From: Paraburkholderia sp. UYCP14C
Lineage (GTDB): Bacteria > Pseudomonadota > Gammaproteobacteria > Burkholderiales > Burkholderiaceae
Direction: 5' to 3'
DNA: 64,000 nt
Assembly (NCBI RefSeq): GCF_004197395.1
Contig: NZ_SELS01000033.1
Location: 1-64,000 of the forward strand
The notes beneath the pieces are model-generated. The model had not been told where the DNA came from and did not search any database. It saw only the letters and a list, made by a program, of their open reading frames with translations. The translations under genes were made by a program, and so were the position numbers. Shown one piece after another: positions 8,443 through 17,951 of the stretch. How positions within the stretch are numbered: position 1 is the first letter of the stretch; the number at the start of each line of letters is the position of its first letter.

Positions 8443-10065
8443 GTGGACTTCGATTTGATCATTGTCGGGATGGGACCGGTTGGCGCGGTCGCTGCCAATC
8501 TGGCCGGCGAGGCCGGGCTGCGCACGCTCGTGCTCGAAAAGTCCCTGACGGTCTTCGATAAGCCGCGCGCAATGGGCTTCGATCAGGAAGTCATGCGGAT
8601 CTTCGGCGACCTCGGGCTCGCCGACAAAATCGCGCGTTACGTGATGCCCTATCGGCCGTCCGAATACCGCACGACGGATTCAAGCGTGATTCGCCGCATC
8701 GAAGCGGCCGAGCCGCCGTTCCAACTCGGTTGGGCGCCCAACTATGTTTTCATGCAGCCTCAGATGGAAAGGATCCTGCGCGAGAATCTCGCGCGCTTTC
8801 CGTCGGTGACCGTCAAGCTCGGCGCGCAAGTCGATGCCGTCACGTCTGGCGAGGACGGCGCATCGGTTACGGTCGTCGAAGCGTCACTCGAGTCGAGCGA
8901 ACCGCGCACATACCGATCACACTATGTGCTTGCATGCGACGGCGGAACGAGCCCGATTCGAATGGGGCTCGGCCTGGAGATGGAAGACCTCGACTTCGAC
9001 GAACCGTGGCTCGTGGTCGACGTCGTCCTCAAGGACGGATGCGGCGCTAATCTACCGTCGACCAACGTCCAGTACTGTAAAATCGAGCGCCCTTGCACGT
9101 TCGTGGTCGGGCCTGGTCAAGTCCGGCGCTGGGAATTCATGATCAATGCGGACGAAACACCAGTGCAGGTCATGGAGCGTTCGTTCGTCCGCCGGCTCAT
9201 CTCGCGCTGGCTCGACGAAAGCGAATACGATATCTGGCGCGCGTCGTCATATCGTTTCCATGCTCTCGTCCTGCGCCAATGGCGGTCGGACCGTGTGTTC
9301 TTCCTCGGCGACGCTGCGCACATGACACCCCCGTTTCTGGCGCAAGGGATGTGCCAGGGAATTCGCGACGCAGCCAATCTGGTCTGGAAGCTTACCCTCG
9401 TGAACCGCGGCGCGGCCGGTCCCGAGTTGCTCGACACATATCAGGCCGAACGGCTCCCGCATGTGAAGCAAACCACGCTCGTCACGAAATCGCTCGGCAA
9501 GCTGATCTGCGAGCGCGATCCCGCGGCCGCGCGCGATCGGGACAAACGCTTGCTCGAGGAAATATCGGCCAATCCGCGCGGCACCGTCCGGCAGTCGTTG
9601 ATCCCGGGGCTCAGTGCGGGCCTTCTATCCACAGCGAATGACGGCCCGCGCGGCCAATTGTTTCCTCAACCGCTCGTCAAGACCTCGGACGGTCGCCAAT
9701 GCCTGCTCGACGAAGCCACCGGCATGACCTTTCGCATCGTCGTCGAGGACCGCACCGATGCAGCTATCATCGAGCGCATGGCAGAGGAATGGGGTGTACT
9801 GAGCGATATTCCGGTGGAACTGGTCGTGATTGGCACAGAACCGCTTACGTCAGGCGCACCGTCGTACGCCTATCAGGACGTCGAAGGAGTACTCGTCAGC
9901 TGGATGCAACGGCATGCTTGCGCAGCCGTGATCGTGCGCCCCGATCATTACGTGTACGGCGGTTGCGGCAAAGCGGAAGACGCAGCCGCGATAATCCGTG
10001 AGTTGGCCGCTGCACTGCGAGCGGGTAACTCACATGAAAATCCCATAGCCGCCACTTGTGCTTGA
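8443..10065 (+). CDS. FAD-dependent aromatic hydroxylase, MhpA-like
   Basis: 540 residues of the class A flavoprotein monooxygenases, closest in layout to MhpA 3-(3-hydroxyphenyl)propionate hydroxylase. Seen are the N-terminal dinucleotide motif GMGPVGAVAA, the DG segment YVLACDGGTSPIR, and the FAD-binding GDAAHMTPPFLAQGMCQGI. A C-terminal thioredoxin-like extension follows. It starts at GTG with a near-perfect AAGGAGGAG site. It probably adds a hydroxyl group to an aromatic or hetero-aromatic substrate before VOC cleavage; the true substrate cannot be read from sequence. Confidence 0.85.
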   Translation: MDFDLIIVGMGPVGAVAANLAGEAGLRTLVLEKSLTVFDKPRAMGFDQEVMRIFGDLGLADKIARYVMPYRPSEYRTTDSSVIRRIEAAEPPFQLGWAPNYVFMQPQMERILRENLARFPSVTVKLGAQVDAVTSGEDGASVTVVEASLESSEPRTYRSHYVLACDGGTSPIRMGLGLEMEDLDFDEPWLVVDVVLKDGCGANLPSTNVQYCKIERPCTFVVGPGQVRRWEFMINADETPVQVMERSFVRRLISRWLDESEYDIWRASSYRFHALVLRQWRSDRVFFLGDAAHMTPPFLAQGMCQGIRDAANLVWKLTLVNRGAAGPELLDTYQAERLPHVKQTTLVTKSLGKLICERDPAAARDRDKRLLEEISANPRGTVRQSLIPGLSAGLLSTANDGPRGQLFPQPLVKTSDGRQCLLDEATGMTFRIVVEDRTDAAIIERMAEEWGVLSDIPVELVVIGTEPLTSGAPSYAYQDVEGVLVSWMQRHACAAVIVRPDHYVYGGCGKAEDAAAIIRELAAALRAGNSHENPIAATCA

Positions 10066-10084
10066 TCTGCAATGCAATCCGCGC

Positions 10085-10117
10085 AGCGCGAAGGGTCGGT
10101 AGCCTTCGCGCTTTTTT
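10085..10117 (+). terminator. Rho-independent terminator
   Basis: AGCGCGAAGG and CCTTCGCGCT form a perfect 10-bp stem around an eight-base loop, followed by a run of six T. It ends the FAH-to-hydroxylase transcript just upstream of the GntR gene. Confidence 0.9.
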
Positions 10118-10208
10118 CGCTTGCGACGTGAAACATTTCGATCTTGCATATCGGCACATTTTGCGCATAAAATTCCTTTCATCGACAATCATTGGTCAAC
10201 CCACGCCC

Positions 10209-10901
10209 ATGGTCTCACCTGCTTCGAACGGCGCACCGCTGATCGACGTCGCCTTTGCCCGGATGAAGACGGCCATCATCCGCTGCGAGCTCGCCCCTGG
10301 CAGCCGGCTCAAGGTCGAAAGCCTTTCGAAGGGATATGGGCTCAGCAGTTCACCGATCCGCGAAGCCTTGAATCGGCTCGCCCAGGACGGCATTGTCCGG
10401 GCGACGGAAAATCGTGGGTTCTGGGTCGCCCCCATCAGCATCGACGACTTCAAAGACATCACGCGGATGCGCGTGCTGCTCGAACACGAGGCGCTCAGCG
10501 ATTCGATCGCGCACGGGGACGAAGAATGGGAAGTGGCCGTGCTAACGGCTTTTCATCGATTGAGCCTCGCGGAGAAGCGTCTCGGCTCGGGCCCCGTCGC
10601 GCTCGACGACGACTGGTCCGAACGCCACCGCGCCTATCACATGGCGTTGTTGTCGGCGACGCCCAGTGCCCTACTCTCGAATATGGTTGGCTCGCTTTTC
10701 GATCGCGCCGAACGCTACCGTCGTTATTCCGCGCTGCATCGAACCGAAGAGCGCCATAAGAGCAGCGAACACGAAGCGCTCATGAAGGCCGCGATCGATC
10801 GGGACGCGGAAAAAGCCACCCGGCTGCTGCGCAAACATATCGAAGGTACGCTGGCACGCGTCGCAGGCGCGCTCGAACGTCAATTGGCTACCGTCCAATA
10901 A
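10209..10901 (+). CDS. GntR-family transcriptional regulator, FCD type
   Basis: 230 residues. An N-terminal winged helix (about residues 14-75, with GSRLKVESLSKGYGLSSSPI) precedes an FCD-type helical ligand domain; the acidic/histidine sites include an MRVLLEHEAL helix and LLRKHIEGTL. The start ATG is preceded by only a weak ribosome site. It lies between a terminator and the convergent porin gene and is probably the local regulator of the ring-cleavage cluster, perhaps through TGCACA-centred palindromes. The effector would be a carboxylic acid intermediate, by family habit. Confidence 0.85.
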   Translation: MVSPASNGAPLIDVAFARMKTAIIRCELAPGSRLKVESLSKGYGLSSSPIREALNRLAQDGIVRATENRGFWVAPISIDDFKDITRMRVLLEHEALSDSIAHGDEEWEVAVLTAFHRLSLAEKRLGSGPVALDDDWSERHRAYHMALLSATPSALLSNMVGSLFDRAERYRRYSALHRTEERHKSSEHEALMKAAIDRDAEKATRLLRKHIEGTLARVAGALERQLATVQ

Positions 10902-10905
10902 GCAA

Positions 10906-10935
10906 GCGCCGCGCTGTTCGGAAATCGCGCGGCGC
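10906..10935 (+). terminator. hairpin after the GntR gene
   Basis: GCGCCGCGC and GCGCGGCGC pair perfectly around a 12-base loop, a few bases past the GntR stop. There is no long T run. Confidence 0.55.
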
Positions 10936-10951
10936 CCCTCTTCTAGCGATA

Positions 10952-10984
10952 TCGGCAAGGCAAGGCACTGCCTCGCCTTGCCGA
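10952..10984. terminator. strong bidirectional hairpin between convergent genes
   Basis: A nearly perfect inverted repeat of about 15 bp (TCGGCAAGGC against GCCTTGCCGA, one internal mismatch) with a three-base loop. It lies between the end of the GntR gene and the end of the leftward porin gene, so it could stop transcription from both sides. Confidence 0.65.
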
Positions 10985-10995
10985 CGTCCGCTTCC

Positions 10996-12114
10996 TCAGA
11001 ACATCGTTTGCATGCCGATCCGGCCGATAAACTGGGAGCGGCCGCTCGACGGACCGAACGTCCCGTTGATGACCGCGTTGGCACCCGCGTTGGTCAACTG
11101 GTAAGCCCCCTGCATGTAGACCGCGGTGCGCTTGGACAGGAAATACTTGGCCACAGCGCCAAACTGATGCGCGTGGTTGTGATCCACCACTTCGTTGCCC
11201 CACATGTAGGTGTACGCGAGACTCGTCGAGAACGCTGGAGTGAAGCTGTAAAGCGCCCCCACTTCGGCGGCGTTGACTGCCGCACCGTTGTGCGTGTTGC
11301 GCGTATTGGTGAAAAGCGCCGTCAAAAGAAGCTTATCGCTCGTATATTTCGCACCTAGCCCGAAATTGCGGATGCTGTCGCCGAGCAGCGACGCGTAGCG
11401 GACGTCGGTATAGGCTGCACCGAATGCGAAAGGACCGACGGTATAGCTCGCCCCGAAACTTTCCGCGCTGTTCTGGCGAAAATCACCCGCCGTCCCGCCG
11501 AACGCATACATGCCCCCGAACCGCAGTCCGCCGAAGCGCGGGCTCGTGTATTTGACCGAGTTATTCAACGGTGTATCGCCGTTCATTCGATCGAAGTCGA
11601 ATGCCTCGTCAGGCGGCGAATCCGGAATGCCCAGCTTGGCGAACGGGCCGTCACGAAACTGGTAGAAGCCGCCGCCGTACATCGCTGCGTCTGCGCCAAC
11701 GTCGCGAAAGAGCGTGTCGACCATGAAGTCATATTGCCGCCCGAGCGAGAGTTTGCCGTATCGGTCGTTATCGAGACCCACCCACGCATTGCGCGCGAAC
11801 AGCCCTGTCCCCGTTGCGCTGCCATTCGACGTTTGGGCGACGAGATTACCCTGCAGCGTGAACTGGGTCACCAACTCGAAAATCGCGTGGGTACCGTTGC
11901 CGAGGTCTTCGCTGCCTTTGAACCCCATCAGGTTCGGCAAAGCGATGCCGTCGTCCAGCCTCCACGCCGAATGCCCGCCGATATTGCTGATGTACGACAC
12001 CCCTGCATCAAGCAAGCCCCACAGCGTGACGCTGCTTTGAGCGTGTGCACTCGGCACGATGCCGACACACGTTCCCACCGCGACCGCCGCCGCAGCCATG
12101 ATGCGCTTCTTCAC
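10996..12114 (-). CDS. Gram-negative general porin
   Basis: About 372 residues. An N-terminal signal peptide (VKKRIMAAAAVAVG, cleavage after AHA) leads into QSSVTLWGLLDAG, the typical first beta strand of Burkholderiaceae trimeric porins. The constriction-loop and strand pattern continues to the C-terminal aromatic QTMF. The start is the GTG at 12114 with GGAGGAG upstream; a TTG further upstream overlaps that ribosome site and is unlikely. It probably brings the pathway substrate across the outer membrane; its promoter has A/T-rich ATGCATA elements like those near the GntR gene. Confidence 0.9.
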   Translation of the reverse strand: MKKRIMAAAAVAVGTCVGIVPSAHAQSSVTLWGLLDAGVSYISNIGGHSAWRLDDGIALPNLMGFKGSEDLGNGTHAIFELVTQFTLQGNLVAQTSNGSATGTGLFARNAWVGLDNDRYGKLSLGRQYDFMVDTLFRDVGADAAMYGGGFYQFRDGPFAKLGIPDSPPDEAFDFDRMNGDTPLNNSVKYTSPRFGGLRFGGMYAFGGTAGDFRQNSAESFGASYTVGPFAFGAAYTDVRYASLLGDSIRNFGLGAKYTSDKLLLTALFTNTRNTHNGAAVNAAEVGALYSFTPAFSTSLAYTYMWGNEVVDHNHAHQFGAVAKYFLSKRTAVYMQGAYQLTNAGANAVINGTFGPSSGRSQFIGRIGMQTMF

Positions 12115-12474
12115 TATCGTCTCCTCCAAACGGACTGTTTATACACTTTACGCACGAACGACATTTTCATATGTGATACTGCTTTTTATGCATATTCTAC
12201 CAAACGGCTGTGACGGTCAATGCTGTTCTGGAGAAATCGTGCTAAGTGTTTACGCGTGTGTGCGTCGCGGAGGAAGAGAGGGGGATTCGAACTGCGAAGG
12301 CAAGTCACACCGCGCGTGAACTGTCTCGCACGCGTGACGACTACGATGAGTGATCGGATAGCAGGTGACGATAGCTATCGAACGTTGCACCTTGCAGCGC
12401 GAAGCGTCATGTCATCGCATTCGCAATGCCACGGACGTACAAGTCTGGCGCCAAAAGCCGAGCGAGCGATTCGC
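12115..12474. other. intergenic region with porin promoter
   Basis: About 360 bases without a convincing gene. The first 80 bases upstream of the porin are A/T rich and include TTTTTATGCATATTC (12183-12197), a possible operator related to the TGCATAT near the GntR gene. The rest shows no clear coding frame with a ribosome site. Confidence 0.5.
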
Positions 12475-12816
12475 TCAGTGCGGGTGAAAGTCGTTCTGAG
12501 TCTGACGCTCGTGTTGGGAAGCGTCGGAACGCGTCCGGCGCGTTCGCGATCGCTCGGCGAACTGCCCAAGTCCACGCCGGTCGGCTTCGTCCTTTGCCGC
12601 TCGTATCGCGTCGTAGAAGGTTCGCTCTGTGGCGACACTGGTTCGATCGACGTTCACCACCCAGCTATCGAACATGTAGCGCCAGCGGATGCGGCGCTCT
12701 TCGAGCAGCGCGGAAAACCAACGCCAGACCGACGCATCTTCGGCATTGGCAGCGGCGGCCGCATTGGCGCGAACTCGTTGCATGGCGTCCATAGGGTTAC
12801 GCTGGTTAGAGTCCAT
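12475..12816 (-). CDS. hypothetical protein at end of glutarate operon
   Basis: A 113-residue reading frame immediately downstream of, and in line with, the 3-hydroxyacyl-CoA dehydrogenase gene. It reads like a real soluble protein: a helical N-terminus, then a compact SVWRWFSALLEERRIRWRY block followed by DSWVVNVDR. The basic C-terminal tail after about residue 90 is low in complexity. No ribosome site is clear at the ATG. It is not recognised; a role with the operon is inferred from position only. Confidence 0.5.
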   Translation of the reverse strand: MDSNQRNPMDAMQRVRANAAAAANAEDASVWRWFSALLEERRIRWRYMFDSWVVNVDRTSVATERTFYDAIRAAKDEADRRGLGQFAERSRTRRTRSDASQHERQTQNDFHPH

Positions 12817-12840
12817 TTTCGATCGACATGTCGGCCGCGC

Positions 12841-13704
12841 TCACGCGCGAGCATCGGAATAGACGTAAAAGCCTCGCCCGCTCTTTCGTCCCAGATATCC
12901 TGCGTCGACCATTTCCCTGAGCAACGGCGCAGGGCGATATTTCGGGTCGTTGAAATCACGGCACAGCACGTCCATGATGGCCAGCGTCGTATCCAGGCCA
13001 ATCAGGTCGGCCAACGCGAGCGGCCCGATCGGGTGATTCGCCCCCAGCTTCACACACGCATCGATCTGCTCAGCACCCGCGAGTCCTTCCTGTAGAACGA
13101 AAATCGCTTCGTTGATCATCGGCACGACGATCCGATTGACCACAAAGCCCGGCGAGTTCTTCACATCGATCGGGGTCTTGCCGATGCGCTTTACGAAGCC
13201 GGCTACCGCATCGAACGTCGCGTCGGTCGTCTGCAACCCGCGTATCACTTCCACGAGTTCCATGATCGGTACCGGGTTGAAGAAATGCAGCCCCACGAAG
13301 CGCCCAGCACAAGAAAGCATAGCGCCAAGCTTCGTCACCGATACCGACGACGTATTCGTCGCGATGATCGCGTCCGGGCGAACTACGCCATCGAGCGCCT
13401 TGAGAATGTCTTGCTTGGTCTGCAGGCGCTCGGTCGCGGCCTCGATCACCAGCTCGCAGGTCGCAAGTTTGCGCACGTCGACGCTGCCGCTTACTCGCGC
13501 GCGTATCGAACTGGCCTGACTTTCCGGGATCGTTCCCTTCGACACCATGCGTCCCAGACCGGCCTCGACACCGGTCAAGCCACGTCGTACCGCCTCGTCG
13601 TCGATATCGTTGAGTATCACGCTCAACCCCGAGGCGGCGCAGACCTGCGCGATGCCGCGCCCCATCTGGCCGGCTCCGACAATCCCTATCGTCTGTATGT
13701 TCAT
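12841..13704 (-). CDS. 3-hydroxybutyryl-CoA dehydrogenase
   Basis: 287 residues. NAD-binding motif [15 protein letters not shown] at the N-terminus, [12 protein letters not shown], the [15 protein letters not shown] signature with the catalytic histidine, and a C-terminal dimerisation domain ([16 protein letters not shown]). It oxidises 3-hydroxyacyl-CoA to 3-ketoacyl-CoA. The start ATG overlaps the stop of the CaiB gene (ATGA), so the two are translated together. In this operon it would turn the hydrated product of crotonyl-CoA from glutaryl-CoA dehydrogenase into acetoacetyl-CoA. Confidence 0.9.
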   Translation of the reverse strand: MNIQTIGIVGAGQMGRGIAQVCAASGLSVILNDIDDEAVRRGLTGVEAGLGRMVSKGTIPESQASSIRARVSGSVDVRKLATCELVIEAATERLQTKQDILKALDGVVRPDAIIATNTSSVSVTKLGAMLSCAGRFVGLHFFNPVPIMELVEVIRGLQTTDATFDAVAGFVKRIGKTPIDVKNSPGFVVNRIVVPMINEAIFVLQEGLAGAEQIDACVKLGANHPIGPLALADLIGLDTTLAIMDVLCRDFNDPKYRPAPLLREMVDAGYLGRKSGRGFYVYSDARA

Positions 13705-14939
13705 GTCGCTTGCTTCGTACGCAGTGCGTCGATCTCCATCGCAGTCGCTGCGAGCCAATCCGACAACACCTCTTCAGTATGCTGACCGAGCGTCGGCGGT
13801 GCATTCCGATACTGCACCGGCGACTCGGAAAGTCGAATCGGATTCGCCACCAGCGCAACGTCGTTCGCGAACGGGTGAGGCATCTCGATGCGGGTGCCAC
13901 GGGCCTGCACGTGCGGATCCGCGAACACCCGGTCAAGCGTATTGATCGGGCCGCAGGGTACGCCTGCCGCTTCCATCGCGGCAATCCATTCGTCGGTCGT
14001 ACGTTGCACTGTCATGCCGTGAATCAGCGCGATGAGTTCGCTTCTGTGCTTCACGCGCTGAGGGTTGGTAACGAAGCGTTCGTCGCTAGACCACTCTGGT
14101 TTGCCTAGCGTCTTGCACAGATTCGCAAACTGACCGTCGTTGCCGACAGCCACGATCATGTATCCATCGGCTGTAGGAAATTCCTGGTACGGGACGATGT
14201 TCGGATGCGCATTGCCCATGCGTTGCGGAACAACACCGCCCACCAGATAGTTGGCGGCCTGGTTTGCAAGGCATGCGATCTGCACGTCGAGCAGCGCGAG
14301 ATCGATATGCTGACCTTCGCCGGAACTCTCGCGACGCTTCAATGCGGCCAGCACCGCAACCGTCGCATAGAGCCCGGTCATGATGTCCGTCAGCGCCACG
14401 CCAACTTTCAACGGGCCACCGCCTTCCGTCCCGTCGGGAAGGCCGGTCAGGCTCATCAAACCGCCCATGCCCTGAATCAGGAAGTCATAGCCGGCGCGCG
14501 CCGCGTAAGGTCCCGTCTGCCCAAACCCGGTGATCGAGCAATAGACGAGCCGCGGATTGACTGCTTTGAGACTCGCGTAGTCGAGGCCGTATTGCGCGAG
14601 TCCCCCTACCTTGAAATTCTCGAGCACGATGTCGGCCTTGCGCGCCAGCCGCCGCACGAGGCTTTGTCCGTCTGCGCTGCCGATATCGATCGTCACCGAT
14701 CGCTTGTTGCGGTTGGCGCTCAGATAGTAGGCCGACTCGCCCGTCGAATGTCCGTCGGCATCGTTCAACCACGGCGGTCCCCAGGCGCGCGTATCGTCAC
14801 CCGCGCCCGGGCGCTCCACCTTCACGACGTCGGCGCCGAGATCGGCGAGCAACTGACCGGCCCAGGGGCCGGCAAGCACGCGCGACAGATCGAGGACGCG
14901 CACGCCGGCGAGCGCCCCCGCTTGCAAGGTGTCGTTCAT
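13701..14939 (-). CDS. CaiB/BaiF family CoA transferase, glutarate type
   Basis: 412 residues of family III CoA transferases. The N-terminal [30 protein letters not shown] and the catalytic aspartate in [11 protein letters not shown] are all present. Its place directly after a glutaryl-CoA dehydrogenase points to glutarate activation with succinyl-CoA or acetyl-CoA as the CoA donor. The gap to the upstream gene is 12 bases and the stop overlaps the next start, so it is a tight operon member. The substrate is inferred from context. Confidence 0.87.
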   Translation of the reverse strand: MNDTLQAGALAGVRVLDLSRVLAGPWAGQLLADLGADVVKVERPGAGDDTRAWGPPWLNDADGHSTGESAYYLSANRNKRSVTIDIGSADGQSLVRRLARKADIVLENFKVGGLAQYGLDYASLKAVNPRLVYCSITGFGQTGPYAARAGYDFLIQGMGGLMSLTGLPDGTEGGGPLKVGVALTDIMTGLYATVAVLAALKRRESSGEGQHIDLALLDVQIACLANQAANYLVGGVVPQRMGNAHPNIVPYQEFPTADGYMIVAVGNDGQFANLCKTLGKPEWSSDERFVTNPQRVKHRSELIALIHGMTVQRTTDEWIAAMEAAGVPCGPINTLDRVFADPHVQARGTRIEMPHPFANDVALVANPIRLSESPVQYRNAPPTLGQHTEEVLSDWLAATAMEIDALRTKQAT

Positions 14940-14951
14940 GGCGATCGAAAA

Positions 14952-16139
<1,188 letters not shown>

Positions 16140-16219
16140 TTTTGACTCGCGTGGAATTTATCGTGGCGTCAATTTATCCGCCGCTGCGCGCTGGATCAAA
16201 CGACTTGTTCTCAGTCACC

Positions 16220-16236
16220 TGTGCGAGAATCGCACA
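16220..16236. promoter_or_regulatory. LysR-type operator TGTGCGAGAATCGCACA
   Basis: A perfect 7-base inverted repeat around GAA, containing the T-N11-A core TGCGAGAATCGCA. It lies in the gcdH/LysR divergent promoter, 26 bases before the regulator start, so it likely serves autoregulation and control of gcdH. An outer CTTG/CAAG pair extends the symmetry. Confidence 0.65.
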
Positions 16237-16261
16237 AGTCAGTCGCCCGAGAGTTTCTGCC

Positions 16262-17173
16262 ATGCGCCGCAAGATCCCGTCTACCCTCGCGCTGTCCGCA
16301 TTCGAGGCGGCAGCGCGCCACCAGAGCTTCACCAAAGCCGCCGATGAACTGGCGGTAACGCAGAGCGCTATCTGCAGACAGATCGCTTCGTTGGAGGATT
16401 TTCTCTGCCTGAAGCTATTTCGGCGCGATCGCCGGGGGGTCGCGCTGACGGAAGCCGGCCTTGCCTATAGCCGCAAAGTGGCCGCGCGCCTCGACGACGT
16501 GGAACGTGACACGGTTGAGCTGATGGGCAGGGGTGGCGGCGGCGCCGCGCTCGAAGTCGCGGTAGTGCCTACCTTCGCGACTAAGTGGCTGCTTCCCCGC
16601 ATGCCGAAGTTCATGACGGCCCATCCCGACATTACGATCAACCTCACTACGCGCACCCGCCCATTCCTGTTCGGCGACACGGAGTTCGACGCCGCGCTCT
16701 ACGCGGGCCTCGCGAGCTGGCCCGGTACGGCCAGCAGGTTCCTAATGCGGGAAAGCCTGATCGCCGTGTGCAGTCCAGAGCTCATCGCTCCCCGACGAAA
16801 GCTCAAGGCCGCCGACTGGGGTCGCTATCGCCTGCTGCAGCAGAGCACGCGGCCCTATGCATGGCGCGAATGGTTTGCATCACGGGGCATGCAAGTCGAA
16901 GGCGACATGTCGGGCCCGAGATTCGAGCTTTTTTCGATGCACGCGGAAGCGGCCATTCAGGGGATCGGCGTCGCGCTGATCCCGCGTCTGTTGATCGAGG
17001 ACGAGTTGAAGCGTCGCGTTTTGATACCGGTCGCTGAGCACGATTATCTTAGCGACCGGTCGTACTATCTCATTTATCCGGAGCAGAAATCGGACAGTGC
17101 GCCGCTCGGGGTCTTTCGTGACTGGATCGAGGAGCAGGCGAGGATCTATCGGGAGCCGTTGGCGTTGGGGTGA
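16262..17173 (+). CDS. LysR-family regulator next to gcdH
   Basis: 303 residues. Winged helix at residues 1-65 (LSAFEAAARHQSFTKAADEL, then VTQSAICRQIASLEDFL), then a periplasmic-type ligand domain. The GcvA/GcdR-like subgroup is suggested by EVAVVPTFATKWLLPRMPKF. The ATG at 16262 is chosen because a longer upstream frame would overlap gcdH in antisense. It is divergent from gcdH with a matching palindrome between, so it probably activates glutarate use with glutarate or glutaryl-CoA as inducer. Confidence 0.9.
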   Translation: MRRKIPSTLALSAFEAAARHQSFTKAADELAVTQSAICRQIASLEDFLCLKLFRRDRRGVALTEAGLAYSRKVAARLDDVERDTVELMGRGGGGAALEVAVVPTFATKWLLPRMPKFMTAHPDITINLTTRTRPFLFGDTEFDAALYAGLASWPGTASRFLMRESLIAVCSPELIAPRRKLKAADWGRYRLLQQSTRPYAWREWFASRGMQVEGDMSGPRFELFSMHAEAAIQGIGVALIPRLLIEDELKRRVLIPVAEHDYLSDRSYYLIYPEQKSDSAPLGVFRDWIEEQARIYREPLALG

Positions 17174-17524
17174 TGTTTGTGTGCCACGCGCTCCCGCTAC
17201 TGCGAGCAAGTCTATCGTTCACGTCAGCTCCAGACGCGCCCTTTCAGACACATTGCGCAAAACGCAAGAAACTCGGCACCTGACTCAGTACGGATGCTAC
17301 AGAAGACGTGTACGCGATGGAACGCCAGCTTCGAGCGTGCGATGCCGAGTCCGCTCCCGTCTTAGCCATCTTGAACTGAGATGTCACGCCGACCGGCACT
17401 GAACAGACCCACGGGGCGCGGATGAACCCTTGCTGATATCGCGTCGGGATTCGCTTCAGTCTTTTGCGCTGGTTGTCGACACTCGCGCGACCGTGTCGCC
17501 TTCATCGTTGACCAAACCCCAAAG
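17174..17524. other. intergenic region, no gene seen
   Basis: About 350 bases between the LysR gene and the IS630 remnant. No reading frame with a ribosome site or familiar motif is visible. The sequence near 17525 changes to a stretch typical of an IS end leading into the transposase fragment. Confidence 0.4.
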
Positions 17525-17580
17525 GCTTACTCATAAGTCGGGAATTTTGCGGACAGATGGCTATGCTTGAGAGATAGCTA

Positions 17581-17893
17581 TTGAGAGTATCGCCCATGAA
17601 ACGAGATGGCCGGAGCCTGGCTCACAACACGCTCGAAGAGATGCGTATCCTTGCGGTTCAGCGTATGGCTGAAGGCGAGCATCCTAATGATGTTGCGGCG
17701 TCGTTTGGGATGCATCGCTCGTGGGCGTACAAGATCAGGGCGCAGGCGCGAGGCCGTGGTAATGGTGTGCGAGCGCTGCGATCGACCAAGGGAACAGGTC
17801 GTCCACGTACGCTCACTGCGACGTAGGAGCAGCGGATAATGCGCTGGGTTATTGGCAAGAATCCAATGCAGTACGGGTTTGATTTTGGCAACG
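17581..17893 (+). pseudogene. IS630-family transposase remnant
   Basis: The frame starts near MKRDGRSLAHNTLEE (ATG at 17596) and has the HTH region VQRMAEGEHPNDVAASFG and HRSWAYKI, ending in GTGRPRTLTA. A TAG then interrupts, but the same frame continues with RWVIGKNPMQYGFDFG, which is still typical of IS630 transposases. All of the DDE domain is missing after about 17893. Only the left part of the element, including about 50 bases before the frame, is left. Confidence 0.8.
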
Positions 17894-17951
17894 CGGATAT
17901 ACGCTGGACCAGTAGCGGATACGAAATTCGCGGGCAATCTCAAGGCAAGGA

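Noticed and set aside
12220-13095. A rightward 291-codon frame after the porin promoter
   Set aside because: Most of it is antisense to the small hypothetical gene and the 3-hydroxyacyl-CoA dehydrogenase; no motif or ribosome site.
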